Positions 23,723 to 33,109 of a stretch of DNA of 64,000 nt are shown here, one piece after another. The stretch lies in contig JBKQTE010000079.1 of assembly GCA_052143315.1 (NCBI GenBank), positions 11,874-75,873 of the forward strand. The letters run 5' to 3'. The position numbers were made by a program, and so were the translations under genes. Within the stretch, counting starts at the first letter, position 1; each line of letters starts with the position of its first letter. The DNA comes from DASZIT01 sp052143315 (GTDB lineage Bacteria > Actinomycetota > Acidimicrobiia > Acidimicrobiales > RAAP-2). The notes beneath the pieces were generated by a model. It did not search any database. It saw only the letters and a list, made by a program, of their open reading frames with translations, and had not been told where the DNA came from.

Positions 23723-24492
23723 TCGCCGTCATCCGCTCCGAGTGGCTGAAGCTCCGGACCACGGCGGTGCCGTGGGTGCTCGCCAGCATCGCCCTGATCA
23801 TCAACGGTCTGCTCATCCTGGTCATCTTCCTCCGCCACGACCCTGCAACTGGCGGCGACACCGTCCCCCACACCACCCAGCAGCTCAAGAACCTGGTCGG
23901 CTCCGGGTTCCAGGGGTATCTCTTCGCCCTGTTGCTGGGGGTGCTGTGCATCACCACCGAGTTCCGCCACAAGACGGCCACCACGGCGTTTCTGGTGACG
24001 CCGGTGCGCCCGGTGTTCGTGGGCGGCAAGATGATCCTGGCCGCCATCGCCGGCGCCGGCCTGGCCGTGATCATGCTGATCGCCACCCTGATCGGTGGCG
24101 GCCTCACCCTGGTGGCCCGGGGTGGCTCGTTCTCCGCCATGCTCCACCAGCTGCCGGCGGTGGCCCCCGGGATGATCCTGGTGTTCGCCCTCTTCGCCAT
24201 CCTGGGTGTGGGGGTGGGCTCGGTGCTGACCAACCAGGTGGCCGCCATCATCGTGGTGCTGGGATGGTTCATCATCCTCGAAGGCATTCTGGTGAGCCTG
24301 GTCAACAGCGCCGAGAAGTGGGTGCCGACCGGCGCGGCCCTGGCCGCCTCCAACCTCACCCGGGGGATGGGGCAGGGCGGGCAGACGTACGGGCTGTTCA
24401 ACCAGTGGCAGGGCACCCTGTTGATGCTCGGATACGGGCTGCTCTTCGCCGCCATCGGCTCGTTCATCCTGACCCGGCGCGACATCACCTGA
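23719..24492 (+). CDS. ABC-2-type exporter permease
   Basis: A 257-residue membrane protein with about six helices (for example WVLASIALIINGLLILVIFL, LFALLLGVLCITTEF, MILAAIAGAGLAVIMLIATLIGG). The N-terminal motif VIRSEWLKLRTT and EFRHKTATTAFLVTPVR are hallmarks of ABC-2 permeases. It starts with GTG 23719 overlapping the ATPase stop, so the two are co-translated as one exporter. Confidence 0.9.
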   Translation: MIAVIRSEWLKLRTTAVPWVLASIALIINGLLILVIFLRHDPATGGDTVPHTTQQLKNLVGSGFQGYLFALLLGVLCITTEFRHKTATTAFLVTPVRPVFVGGKMILAAIAGAGLAVIMLIATLIGGGLTLVARGGSFSAMLHQLPAVAPGMILVFALFAILGVGVGSVLTNQVAAIIVVLGWFIILEGILVSLVNSAEKWVPTGAALAASNLTRGMGQGGQTYGLFNQWQGTLLMLGYGLLFAAIGSFILTRRDIT

Positions 24493-24499
24493 CCGACCG

Positions 24500-24519
24500 G
24501 CGGCGCGAAGACACGCCGC
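24500..24519. terminator. Possible terminator hairpin after the ABC exporter
   Basis: Stem GCGGCG / CGCCGC with an 8-base loop, starting 8 bases after the permease stop codon. No T-run. Confidence 0.35.
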
Positions 24520-24577
24520 GCCACCAGTCCGGGGCGCCACGTTGACGCTCCAGTCGTTGACATGTGAACATTCTGAG

Positions 24578-25228
24578 GTGACCTGCATCCCGGACGCCCC
24601 GGACGACCGCGCCACCGACATCCCGTTCTACGAGCTGTTCGACGAGCCCTCCTCCCCGGAGGTCCGAGAGACGATCGCCGGCTTCCTCAACCTCTGCTTC
24701 GCCCGGGCCCTCCTCGAGGAGGGCCTCGACCGGCAGCTGCGCTCGGCCGCCGACATCTCCCTGGCCCAGCACGAGGTGCTCTACCGGCTCAGCCTGGCCC
24801 CGGGTGGCCGGCTGCGGATGGCCGAGCTGGCCGACATGCTGCTGGCCTCCAAGAGCGGCGCCTCGCGGCTGGTCGACCGGATGGCCGGAGCCGGCCTGGT
24901 GGCCCGCCAGTCGTCGGCCGGCGACCGTCGAGTGGTGTTCGCGGTGCTCACCCCCGCCGGGCGGGCGACCCTGGTCCGCTCCGGCCCGGCCTTCAAGGCC
25001 GGGGTGATCGCCGCCTTCGGGGTCCATCTCGACGACGACGACCACCGGGCCCTGCGGCGTATCCTGAAGAAGCTGCTCGCCGCCCACGGTGCCTGGGACG
25101 TCCGGCGGTGCGAGCCGCCAATGGTGCGATCGGCGGATCCGGGAAGTGACCGACACATCGGCGCCCCCGTCGGCACCACCCCGCCGGCCCGCCGGCCCGC
25201 CCCCTCGACGAGACGAGGAGCTGTGTGA
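24578..25228 (+). CDS. MarR-family transcriptional regulator
   Basis: A 216-residue winged-helix regulator. Core: DISLAQHEVLYRLSLAPGGR, then recognition helix LADMLLASKSGASRLVDRMA and wing RQSSAGDRRVVFAVLTPAGR, the standard MarR layout. GTG 24578 is the likely start; an in-frame TTG at 24542 is possible. ATGTGAACAT, a short palindrome about 15 bases before the start, could be its own site. The stop overlaps the MFS transporter gene, so it probably controls that drug exporter. Confidence 0.87.
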   Translation: MTCIPDAPDDRATDIPFYELFDEPSSPEVRETIAGFLNLCFARALLEEGLDRQLRSAADISLAQHEVLYRLSLAPGGRLRMAELADMLLASKSGASRLVDRMAGAGLVARQSSAGDRRVVFAVLTPAGRATLVRSGPAFKAGVIAAFGVHLDDDDHRALRRILKKLLAAHGAWDVRRCEPPMVRSADPGSDRHIGAPVGTTPPARRPAPSTRRGAV

Positions 25229-26814
25229 TGGAGAAGAAGTGGTGGACGCTCATGGCGGTGTGCACGGGGACGTTCATGCTGCTGCTGGACATCACCGTCG
25301 TCAACGTGGCGCTGCCGGACATCCAGCACTCGCTGCACTCGACGTTCAGCGACCTCCAATGGGTGATCGACGCCTACTCGCTGACCCTGGCTGCGTTTCT
25401 GCTGACCGCCGGAGTGGTCGGCGACATGTTCGGTCGTCGCGAGGTCTTCGCCATCGGCCTGGGGATCTTCTCGGTGTCGTCGCTGCTCTGCGGGCTGTCC
25501 ACCTCCTCGCTGATGCTCAACTTGTCGCGGGCCGCCCAGGGCGTGGGTGGAGCCATCATGTTCGCCACCTCGCTGGCCCTGATCGCCCAGGCCTTCCAGG
25601 GCCGGGAGCGGGGCACCGCCTTCGGCATCTACGGAGCGGTGATCGGCGGGGCGGTGGCCGTCGGGCCGCTGGTCGGCGGGGCCATCACCGCCAGCATCGG
25701 GTGGCGGTGGATCTTCTTCGTCAACATCCCCATCGGCGTGGTGGCCGTGATCATCACCCTGGTCAAGATCGACGAGTCGAAGGACCCGAACACCCGCCGC
25801 GTCGACTGGGTCGGCTTCATCTCCTTCTCACTGGCGCTCTTCATGCTGGTCTTCGCCCTGGTCCGCGGGAACGACAAGGGGTGGGGCAGCCCCACCATCG
25901 TCGGGCTGCTGATCGGCGCCGGGGTGTTGTTGGCCGTGTTCTTAGCGGCGGAGTGGAGGCAGAAGGAGCCGATGCTCGACCTGCGGCTCTTCAGGCGACC
26001 GGCCATGGTCGGGGTGTCCATCGCCACCTTCTCCATCGCCGCCTCCATCTTCGCCATGTTCCTCTACCTGACCCTCTATATCCAGGACGTCCTCGGCTAC
26101 GGCCCACTCCAGGCGGGCCTGCGGTTCCTGCCCCTCACCGTGCTGGCCTTTCTGGTGGCTCCGATCTCCGGAAAGCTGACCGTCAGGGTCCATTCGCGTT
26201 ACCTGATGGGGACCGGCCTCCTGCTGGTGGCGGTCGGCTGCTACCTCATGGCCTTCACCACCGCCGACTCGGCATGGACGGTACTCCTTCCCGGCTTCAT
26301 CGTCTCGGGGATCGGGATCGGGATCTCCAACCCGGTGATGGCGTCGGCCTCGGTGGCGGTGGTCCCGCCCGAGCGGAGCGGCATGGCCTCGGGATCGTCG
26401 AACACCTTCCGCCAGGTGGGCATCGCCACCGGCATCGCCGGGCTGGGCGCCGTCTTCCAGAGCCAGGTCCAGACCAAGACGCTGGCGGCGCTGTCGCACT
26501 CCGAGACGGGTCGCCTGGTGCTGGCCCGCGGCGGCTCCCAGCTCCGCGCGGCCATCACCGGCGGGGGCGTTCGGGCTGCCTCGTCGGCGATTCCGTTGCC
26601 CGCTGCCCGTCAGGCTCTGCTCCACGCCTACCAGGTGGGATTCACCTCCACCCTCGACCACCTCATGATCATCGCCACGGTGATCGCGGCGGTGGGATCG
26701 GTGGCCGCCTTCGCCCTGGTGCGCCAGCGTGACTTCGTGGTGAGCCACGGGGCCCCGCAGGGGGGCACGGCTGGTCGCCCGACCCACCTCGAGACCTCGC
26801 CGGTCGCCGGCTAG
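25228..26814 (+). CDS. MFS drug/proton antiporter, DHA2 (EmrB/QacA) family
   Basis: A 528-residue transporter with about 14 membrane helices. Recognisable motifs: LLDITVVNVALPDIQ in helix 1 (motif D1 of the family), WVIDAYSLTLAAFLLTAGVVGDMFGRREVF (motif A) and GAVIGGAVAVGPLVGGAITASIGWRWIFFVNIPIG (motif C, antiporter). It exports toxic compounds using the proton gradient. A GAGGAG ribosome site lies 7 bases before ATG 25228; GTG 25225 is the adjacent alternative. It is coupled to the MarR regulator by a TGATG overlap. Confidence 0.93.
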   Translation: MEKKWWTLMAVCTGTFMLLLDITVVNVALPDIQHSLHSTFSDLQWVIDAYSLTLAAFLLTAGVVGDMFGRREVFAIGLGIFSVSSLLCGLSTSSLMLNLSRAAQGVGGAIMFATSLALIAQAFQGRERGTAFGIYGAVIGGAVAVGPLVGGAITASIGWRWIFFVNIPIGVVAVIITLVKIDESKDPNTRRVDWVGFISFSLALFMLVFALVRGNDKGWGSPTIVGLLIGAGVLLAVFLAAEWRQKEPMLDLRLFRRPAMVGVSIATFSIAASIFAMFLYLTLYIQDVLGYGPLQAGLRFLPLTVLAFLVAPISGKLTVRVHSRYLMGTGLLLVAVGCYLMAFTTADSAWTVLLPGFIVSGIGIGISNPVMASASVAVVPPERSGMASGSSNTFRQVGIATGIAGLGAVFQSQVQTKTLAALSHSETGRLVLARGGSQLRAAITGGGVRAASSAIPLPAARQALLHAYQVGFTSTLDHLMIIATVIAAVGSVAAFALVRQRDFVVSHGAPQGGTAGRPTHLETSPVAG

Positions 26815-26835
26815 TGGGCGACAGCCCGGCCCACG

Positions 26836-26841
26836 GCTAAC
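26836..26841 (+). promoter_or_regulatory. -10 element TAACGT for the large secreted protein gene
   Basis: TAACGT lies 43 bases before the GTG at 26885; a G-rich stretch (GGGGGA) precedes the start. Confidence 0.35.
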
Positions 26842-26884
26842 GTGGGCGGCGACGGTGGGGACCGGTGGACGATGGGGGATCAGC

Positions 26885-29800
26885 GTGAGTCACATCGGCG
26901 GGTCGCGCACGCTGGGACGCCGCGGTCGACGCACCGCCATGGTGGCGGCGGCGCTGGCCATCGGTGTCCTTCCGGTGTTGACGTCGGCGCCACCGCCGGC
27001 CGCTGCCGCAGTGCAGGTGTCCGCCGATGGACCCACCGGCATGGACCTTGACGCTGCCTGGGCCGACTACACCACCGGTGACCCGAACGTCACGATCGCC
27101 TACGTGGAGGGCGGCATCAACTGGCACCTGTCGGACGCCGCCACCCTTGCCGGCGCGGTCGCCGTCAACTGGCACGCCACCCCGGTGCCGTGCACCGGCG
27201 CCACGCTGGCCACCGCCACCATGGTGGTGGGCGGCGTCACCAAGCCCTGCGCCACTGTCTACTCCTCGGACGAGGCCGACTACGACCCCGACGGATCGGG
27301 CATCGTCGACGCCACCCAGTGGGCGGACGACCCACGGGTCCACGACAGCAACCACAACGGCGTCATCGACCCCGAGGACCTGATCGCGGCCTTCTCCGAC
27401 GGCATCGACCACGAAGGGCTCGGCTACACCAACGACATCTCCGGGTGGGACTTCTACGACAACCAGAACGACCCGGCCACCATCGACACCGCCTACGGCC
27501 ACGCCAACAGCCAGATGGACGTCATCCACCACGAGTGCCCCCGCTGTACCATCCTGCCCATCAAGGCGGGGGACGAGGCGCTCGATCCCACCGACAACCT
27601 GGCCAAGGCGTGGCAGTTCGCCGCCGACGAGGGGGCCAAGGTGATCGTGTCGGTCACCGCCGACCTGGGGTACTCGGCCTTCGCCCGTCAGGTCATCGAC
27701 GAGCTGCACCAGAAAGGGGTCATCGTCGTGGAGGCCTCCAACGACTTCGACTCCACCGACCATCAGGGAGGCATGTACTGGCCGTACGTGCTCCCCGGCA
27801 ACGGCGCCGTACCCACCCCCGACGGCACCAAGTGGACCCGCTCCGACCTCACCTCGTGGGGCACCCACGCCATGTTCACCGTGGCCACCGGCGGGGGCAG
27901 CACCTCGGAGTCGACGCCCACCACCGGGGGGATCCTCGGGCTGCTGCTTTCGTACGGCGACCTCGCCTTCAGCCGGCACCTGATCCCCCAGCCGTTGACC
28001 GGCCCGGAGGCGGTGCAGGTCCTGGCCGAGACGGCCAAGCCGTTCACCGACCCCACCCTCGGATGGCCCGGCACCCCGGTCACCCCGGGATCGCCGGACG
28101 ATTGGAGCGAGCAGTACGGCTACGGGATGCCCGACCTCGCCGACGCCATGGCCCAGGTGGCGGCCGGATCGGCCCCGGCCGCGGCCGCGATCGAGTCCCC
28201 CGACTGGTACTCGACGTTCGACCCGACGGCCACCTCCGCGGTGCCGGTCACCGGCTCGATCGAGGCGGCTACCCCGAGCACCGACTTCACGTGGTCGCTG
28301 GAGGCGGCCACCGGGGGCCAGCCGGCCGACGGTACCTTTGTCACCATCGGCTCCGGTGCGGGCACCGGCAGCTTCTCGGGGACGCTCGGCACCCTCGACC
28401 TGTCCACCATCCCCGCCTCGTTCTACGAGGCACCGGCGGCGCTCTCGACGGACAAGGCGGACTCCACCAACGACCAGTACGCGGTCACCTTCCGCCTGGT
28501 GGTGACCGAGTCCGGCGGGCTGATCAGCGAGGACCGGCGGGCCGTCGACGTGACCCACGATCCCTCGCTGCTCCTGGGCTACCCGAAGGCCATCGACCCC
28601 GGCAGTGCCGGAGCCGGCTCGGCCGGGCCCACCGGCACCGACAGCCGGGCCAGCGCCGAAAGCTCACCCCAGCTGGCCGACCTCCAGGGGACCGGTCAGC
28701 TCGACGAGATCTTCGGCGACAGCTCGGGCACCGTGCACGCCATCGACCCGTCCACCGGTGACGAGCTCCCCGGCTGGCCGGTCCACGTCCAGGCCGAGGC
28801 CGGGTTCGTCCCCCATGCCGGCATCGACCCGGGCGACCAGCCCATCATCGGGACGGTGGCGGTCGGCGACCTCGACCACAACGGACTGCTTTCGGTGGTG
28901 GTCTCCACCGTCGACGGTACCGTCGACGTGTTCGACAGCGCCGGTCAGCTCGACCCGGGGTGGCCCCAGCGGATGGACATCGGGGTGGCACCCCCGGCCA
29001 TCCCCCGCCCCGAAGAGCCCAACGTCCGGCTGCCGGTCACCGAGGCCACCGCCAGCCCCATCCTGGCCGACCTCGAGGGCAACGGCGTGCTCGACATCGT
29101 GGCGGCCGGGGGCGACGGGTACCTCCATGCCTGGCGGCCCGACGGGCAGCCGGTGCCCGGCTGGCCGGTGAAGGTGGCCCTACCGTCCTCGTTCCGGGTG
29201 AAGGCGGGCTACACCCTCGAGGACGACCAGCGGCTGGTGGCCACGCCCACCGCCGCCTGGCTGGACGGGAAGATCAGCGGGGACGGGCCGAACGGTGAAG
29301 ACACTCCGCCCGACATCGTGGAGCGCAGCCAGTTCACCCAGATCACCGGGCCCGGGACCCAGCCGCTCCCGTTCTCCGAGGTCTTCGCCTACGGTCCGAG
29401 CGGCAACCTCCTCCCGGGGTGGCCGACCACCGTCCAGGGCCTGGTGGAGTTCTACGGCTCGGCCCAGGACGCCATCACCGAGGGCTCCAGCTCGCCGGTG
29501 GCGGCCGACGTGGACGGCAGCGGCCGGGACGTGGTGGCCGACAGCCCGGTGTGGACGCCACCGGTCGAGATCTCCGGCAGCGGGCAGGTGGTCGGGTCGT
29601 ACGGGAGCTCGTCGTCGGCCATCACCTCCCTGCTGGCCACCGAGGCGGCGGCCGGCGGCTCGGCGGCGACGTGCCAGACCCATCCCCCGCCGGACACCCC
29701 GATCTCCTTCGCCTCCTCCGGCGCCTTCGGGACGGTGGGCGGCTCCCTGGTCTACGCCCAGGCCCAGATCGGGGCGGCCAGCTTCGGCTGCCTGCAGTAC

Positions 29801-30919
29801 CCCGACGCCGGGCTGGCCCTGAACGAGTACGAGTCCGCCTATCCGGCCGACGCCGCCACCGATCCGAGCGGTGCCCAGGCATCCGGGTTCCCCGGCAAGC
29901 GCCAGGGGCTGGGCTTCCTGTCGTCGCCGATCATCACCGACGTCACCGGCTCCGGCCAAGCCTCGGTGATCGAGGGCGGCGATACCTCCTCGATCACCGC
30001 GGTGGCCGCCTCGGGGGCCGAGGCCCCCGGCTTCCCCAAGTTCACCACCGGGTGGGATCTCTACGCCCCGGCCGCCGGCGACCTGCTCTCCAACGGCCAC
30101 GTCGACCTGGTAGCCACCACCCGGGAGGGCTACCTCTACGCCTGGGCCACTCCGGGGAAGGCCACCGCCAACACCCAGTGGTGGAGCGGGCGTCACGACG
30201 AGTACAACTCCGGCAACTACGGGGTCGACAGCCGGCCGCCCGGGGTGCTCCGAGACCAGCGTTGGACGGCGGGCAGCACCAGCTCGCCAGCGACCGCCAC
30301 CTTCGTCGCACCGGGCGACAACTGGTACGACGGGGAGGTGGCCCGGTACCGGGTGACCTTCGCCCCGTCAGGCCACCAGGAGGACGTGGCGCCCTTGGGC
30401 GCGGCCGGGACCACCCAGAGCGTCACCGGGCCGCCGGGGACCACCGGCATCCGGGTGGTGGCCGAGGACGCGGCTGGCAATGTCAGTCCGGCCGCCGTCT
30501 TCGGCGCCGCACCGCCCACCCTGCCGGCCGACGGCGGCGGGTACCTGCAGGTGTCGGCCGATGGCGGGGTGTTCGCCTATGGCAGCGAGTCGTTCCACGG
30601 GTCGATGGGAGGCACTCCCCTGAACAAGCCGGCGGTGGGCATGGCCGCCACCCCCGACGGCGGGGGCTACTGGCTGGTGGCCTCGGACGGGGGTGTGTTC
30701 GCCTTCGGGGACGCCGGATTCCACGGGTCGATGGGAGGCAAGGCCCTCAACCGGCCGATCGTCGGCATCACCCCGACCGCCGACGGCGGGGGCTACTGGA
30801 TGGACGGCGCCGACGGTGGTGTGTTCAGCTACGGCGACGCCGGGTTCTACGAGTCCGCCGGGAGCCGGGAACTGGCGGCTCCCGTTGTCGGCGGAAGCGG
30901 GCCGGCCCTCGTCCAGTAA
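26885..30919 (+). CDS. Large secreted multidomain protein: degenerate subtilase, FG-GAP-like repeats, GSMGG repeats
   Basis: A 1344-residue exported protein. A signal peptide covers residues 1-42. Residues about 45-420 look like a subtilisin (S8) domain: VTIAYVEGGINWH takes the place of VxVIDTGIDxxH, so the catalytic Asp is Glu75; YGHANSQMDVI matches the His motif (about residue 204); VEASNDFDS matches the oxyanion Asn; and STSESTPTTGG matches GTSMAAPHVAG with Ser near 341. Activity is therefore doubtful. Residues about 570-1120 carry FG-GAP/VCBS-like units (ADLEGNGVLDIVAAGGDGYLHAW and similar, interrupted by inserts). A beta-sandwich segment follows, then three GSMGG repeats (about 1215-1340). 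The role is probably surface adhesion or matrix. Start GTG 26885. Confidence 0.82.
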   Translation: MSHIGGSRTLGRRGRRTAMVAAALAIGVLPVLTSAPPPAAAAVQVSADGPTGMDLDAAWADYTTGDPNVTIAYVEGGINWHLSDAATLAGAVAVNWHATPVPCTGATLATATMVVGGVTKPCATVYSSDEADYDPDGSGIVDATQWADDPRVHDSNHNGVIDPEDLIAAFSDGIDHEGLGYTNDISGWDFYDNQNDPATIDTAYGHANSQMDVIHHECPRCTILPIKAGDEALDPTDNLAKAWQFAADEGAKVIVSVTADLGYSAFARQVIDELHQKGVIVVEASNDFDSTDHQGGMYWPYVLPGNGAVPTPDGTKWTRSDLTSWGTHAMFTVATGGGSTSESTPTTGGILGLLLSYGDLAFSRHLIPQPLTGPEAVQVLAETAKPFTDPTLGWPGTPVTPGSPDDWSEQYGYGMPDLADAMAQVAAGSAPAAAAIESPDWYSTFDPTATSAVPVTGSIEAATPSTDFTWSLEAATGGQPADGTFVTIGSGAGTGSFSGTLGTLDLSTIPASFYEAPAALSTDKADSTNDQYAVTFRLVVTESGGLISEDRRAVDVTHDPSLLLGYPKAIDPGSAGAGSAGPTGTDSRASAESSPQLADLQGTGQLDEIFGDSSGTVHAIDPSTGDELPGWPVHVQAEAGFVPHAGIDPGDQPIIGTVAVGDLDHNGLLSVVVSTVDGTVDVFDSAGQLDPGWPQRMDIGVAPPAIPRPEEPNVRLPVTEATASPILADLEGNGVLDIVAAGGDGYLHAWRPDGQPVPGWPVKVALPSSFRVKAGYTLEDDQRLVATPTAAWLDGKISGDGPNGEDTPPDIVERSQFTQITGPGTQPLPFSEVFAYGPSGNLLPGWPTTVQGLVEFYGSAQDAITEGSSSPVAADVDGSGRDVVADSPVWTPPVEISGSGQVVGSYGSSSSAITSLLATEAAAGGSAATCQTHPPPDTPISFASSGAFGTVGGSLVYAQAQIGAASFGCLQYPDAGLALNEYESAYPADAATDPSGAQASGFPGKRQGLGFLSSPIITDVTGSGQASVIEGGDTSSITAVAASGAEAPGFPKFTTGWDLYAPAAGDLLSNGHVDLVATTREGYLYAWATPGKATANTQWWSGRHDEYNSGNYGVDSRPPGVLRDQRWTAGSTSSPATATFVAPGDNWYDGEVARYRVTFAPSGHQEDVAPLGAAGTTQSVTGPPGTTGIRVVAEDAAGNVSPAAVFGAAPPTLPADGGGYLQVSADGGVFAYGSESFHGSMGGTPLNKPAVGMAATPDGGGYWLVASDGGVFAFGDAGFHGSMGGKALNRPIVGITPTADGGGYWMDGADGGVFSYGDAGFYESAGSRELAAPVVGGSGPALVQ
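30530..30910 (+). repeat. Coding GSMGG/DGGVFAFGDA repeats
   Basis: Three copies of the same 45-residue unit found in the CHAP protein, here at the C-terminus. The DNA copies around 30590-30740 are near-identical (for example CACGGGTCGATGGGAGGCA twice). Confidence 0.85.
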
Positions 30920-30988
30920 TCGAGCGGCACACCGTAGGTCGGCACCTGGCGCCGAGAAGATCCACGTAGGGGACCTGGAGGAGAAGCG

Positions 30989-31960
30989 ATGCAGACACGG
31001 CTGACGGAGATACTCGGCATCGAGCACCCGGTGATGTTGGCCGGGATGGGAGGTGTCTCCTATGCGCCTCTGGTGACCGCTGTCTCCGACGCCGGCGGGT
31101 TCGGCTGCCTGGGTGCCTCCACCATGAGCACGGAGCGCATGGTGGAGGAGATCGCCGCGGTCCGCGCCGCCACCGACAAGCCGTTCGGCGTCGACCTGCT
31201 GACGGCCATGCCCGGGGACCTGGTGGGCCAGGTAGAGCAGATCATCGCCGGCGGTGCCACGGTGTTCGTGGCGGGACTGGGGGTGCCCGGAGAGGTGGTC
31301 GACCTGTGCCATCGGAACAATCTGCTGGTGGTGAACATGTGCGGCAAGGTCGACCACGCCCGACGGGCCGTCGACGCCGGGTGTGATTTGGTGGTGGCCC
31401 AGGGCACCGAGGCCGGCGGCCACACCGGCACGGTGGCCACCATGCCGCTCGTTCCCCAGGTGGTCGACGCGGTCGGCAGCCAGGTCCCGGTAGTAGCGGC
31501 GGGCGGGATCTTCGACGGCCGGGGACTGGCGGCGGCGTTGGCATTGGGCGCCGATGGCGTGTGGATCGGCACCCGCTTCATCGCCACCCCGGAGGCGAGG
31601 GCGGTGCCTGGGTACAAGGACGCCCTGATACGCACGGCGGAGGACGGCACCGTGGTCAGCCGGGCCTTCTCCGGAAAGACGATGCGGGTCGTCCGTAACG
31701 AGTACACCTCGTTCTTCGAGGAGCATCCTGGTGAGCTGACGGCGTTCCCGGCCCAGCTCGGCCGCTCCATGCGCGACGGCGCCTTCCACCTGGGCGGGGG
31801 GGAGGAGACCGACGGGATCGATCCGGCCCGCGAGTGCTACCCGACCGGTCAGGGGGTCGGCGCCGTCCAGACGCTGATTCCGGCGGCCACCCTGGTCGGG
31901 CAGATCGTCAGCGAGGCCACCGACGTCCTGGCCGCCATGGGCAGGCTGGTCGCCGGCTGA
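30989..31960 (+). CDS. Nitronate monooxygenase / 2-nitropropane dioxygenase-family flavoprotein
   Basis: A 323-residue FMN-binding TIM barrel. Motifs: IEHPVMLAGMGGVSYAPLVTAVSDAGGFGCLG (N-terminal flavin region), AQGTEAGGHTG with the conserved His, VVAAGGIFDGRGLAAALALGADGVWIGTRF (phosphate-binding). It may oxidise nitronates or act as an enoyl-type reductase; family members near lipid genes are often misassigned. A strong ribosome site (GGAGGAG) is 6 bases before ATG 30989. The alpha/beta hydrolase gene follows 49 bases later with its own TACTGT promoter-like element. Confidence 0.9.
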   Translation: MQTRLTEILGIEHPVMLAGMGGVSYAPLVTAVSDAGGFGCLGASTMSTERMVEEIAAVRAATDKPFGVDLLTAMPGDLVGQVEQIIAGGATVFVAGLGVPGEVVDLCHRNNLLVVNMCGKVDHARRAVDAGCDLVVAQGTEAGGHTGTVATMPLVPQVVDAVGSQVPVVAAGGIFDGRGLAAALALGADGVWIGTRFIATPEARAVPGYKDALIRTAEDGTVVSRAFSGKTMRVVRNEYTSFFEEHPGELTAFPAQLGRSMRDGAFHLGGGEETDGIDPARECYPTGQGVGAVQTLIPAATLVGQIVSEATDVLAAMGRLVAG

Positions 31961-32009
31961 ACGACTCCCCAAACCGGAGAGTGGACGACTACTGTCGCGA
32001 ACGATCACC

Positions 32010-33089
32010 ATGACCGAACCGACCAGCCCCCTCCCCCAGGGCGGCACACGCCCGACACGACGGCCGTTCCCGGACCGAATCCCAGCGGGCAGCTTCGTGC
32101 AGGCGCTCCGCCGGACGATGAAGTCCGAGGTCCGGATGGTGCCCGGCACCATCACCGTCGACGGCCGCAAGCTCCACTACGCGGTGTCGGACAACGAGCG
32201 GGCGGTGGGACCGGACGGACCCGGCACCCCGCCGGTGTGGGCCATCAACGTCCACGGCTACTTCGCCGGGGGTGGGATGTACTGGCGGGAGAGCGTCCGC
32301 CTGGCCGAGGCGCTGGGCTGGCGCCTGGTGAACCCGAGCCTGCCCGGCTTCGGTGGCAGCGACGCGCTGCCGTGGGACGGGGTGTCCATGGCCACCCTGG
32401 CCGACCAGCTCACGGCGGTCAACGAACACGTGGGCGCGGGGCCGGCCGTGATCCTCGGCCACTCCATGGGTGGGGCGGTCGCCATCCAGTACGCCACCAC
32501 CCACCCCGATCGGACGTTGGGCATCATCTACCGCGACGGCGTGGGTACCCCGGCGTGGAAGAAGCGGACCGGATGGATCCCCACCGTCTGGGGCCCACTG
32601 GCGCCGGACCTGGCGGCCATGGCCGATCTGGTGTACTCGGTGGCCGTCGACGTCCCCGACCTGTTCGTCGGACGGATGTACTCGACCATGCGGTCCATGC
32701 TCCCCGACGCCCGGAAGAACATGCGGTCGGTGACCCAGACCATGCCGGTGGGCAACATGCTGATGGCGGTCGACCAGCGGGACGAGATCCGCCGGCTGGC
32801 CGGGCGCGGCGACATTCCCATTCTGCCGGTGTGGGGCGTGTCCGACCGTATAGCTCACCCGGCCACCGCCGCCGAGTTCGCGCAGGCGTCGGGCGTCAAG
32901 GTCCAGTGGGTCCCGGGCGGACACAGCTGGATGCTGGCCCGACCGCAGGGGCAGGCCGAGGTGCTCCGCTACCTCGAGCGCGGGAACCAGTTCCTCGAAA
33001 TGATCGATGAGCGGTGGCGCCAGCTTGACGCCCGACCGGGCATGCCCGGCGTCCGGACCAGGCCCCCCACCATGCGCATCGTCGGCTAG
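32010..33089 (+). CDS. Alpha/beta-hydrolase fold protein
   Basis: A 359-residue hydrolase. The oxyanion strand is INVHGYFAGGG, the nucleophile elbow is LGHSMGGAVA (Ser near residue 153), an acid candidate lies in VWGVSDRIAHP, and the catalytic His is in VPGGHSWML. A cap region lies between. It has no signal peptide; the N-terminal 40 residues are polar. It may be an esterase, epoxide hydrolase or meta-cleavage-type C-C hydrolase. Neighbouring lipid catabolism suggests an ester or thioester substrate but does not prove it. Confidence 0.85.
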   Translation: MTEPTSPLPQGGTRPTRRPFPDRIPAGSFVQALRRTMKSEVRMVPGTITVDGRKLHYAVSDNERAVGPDGPGTPPVWAINVHGYFAGGGMYWRESVRLAEALGWRLVNPSLPGFGGSDALPWDGVSMATLADQLTAVNEHVGAGPAVILGHSMGGAVAIQYATTHPDRTLGIIYRDGVGTPAWKKRTGWIPTVWGPLAPDLAAMADLVYSVAVDVPDLFVGRMYSTMRSMLPDARKNMRSVTQTMPVGNMLMAVDQRDEIRRLAGRGDIPILPVWGVSDRIAHPATAAEFAQASGVKVQWVPGGHSWMLARPQGQAEVLRYLERGNQFLEMIDERWRQLDARPGMPGVRTRPPTMRIVG

Positions 33090-33109
33090 CTGTCGGGGCC
33101 TCCAGGCGG

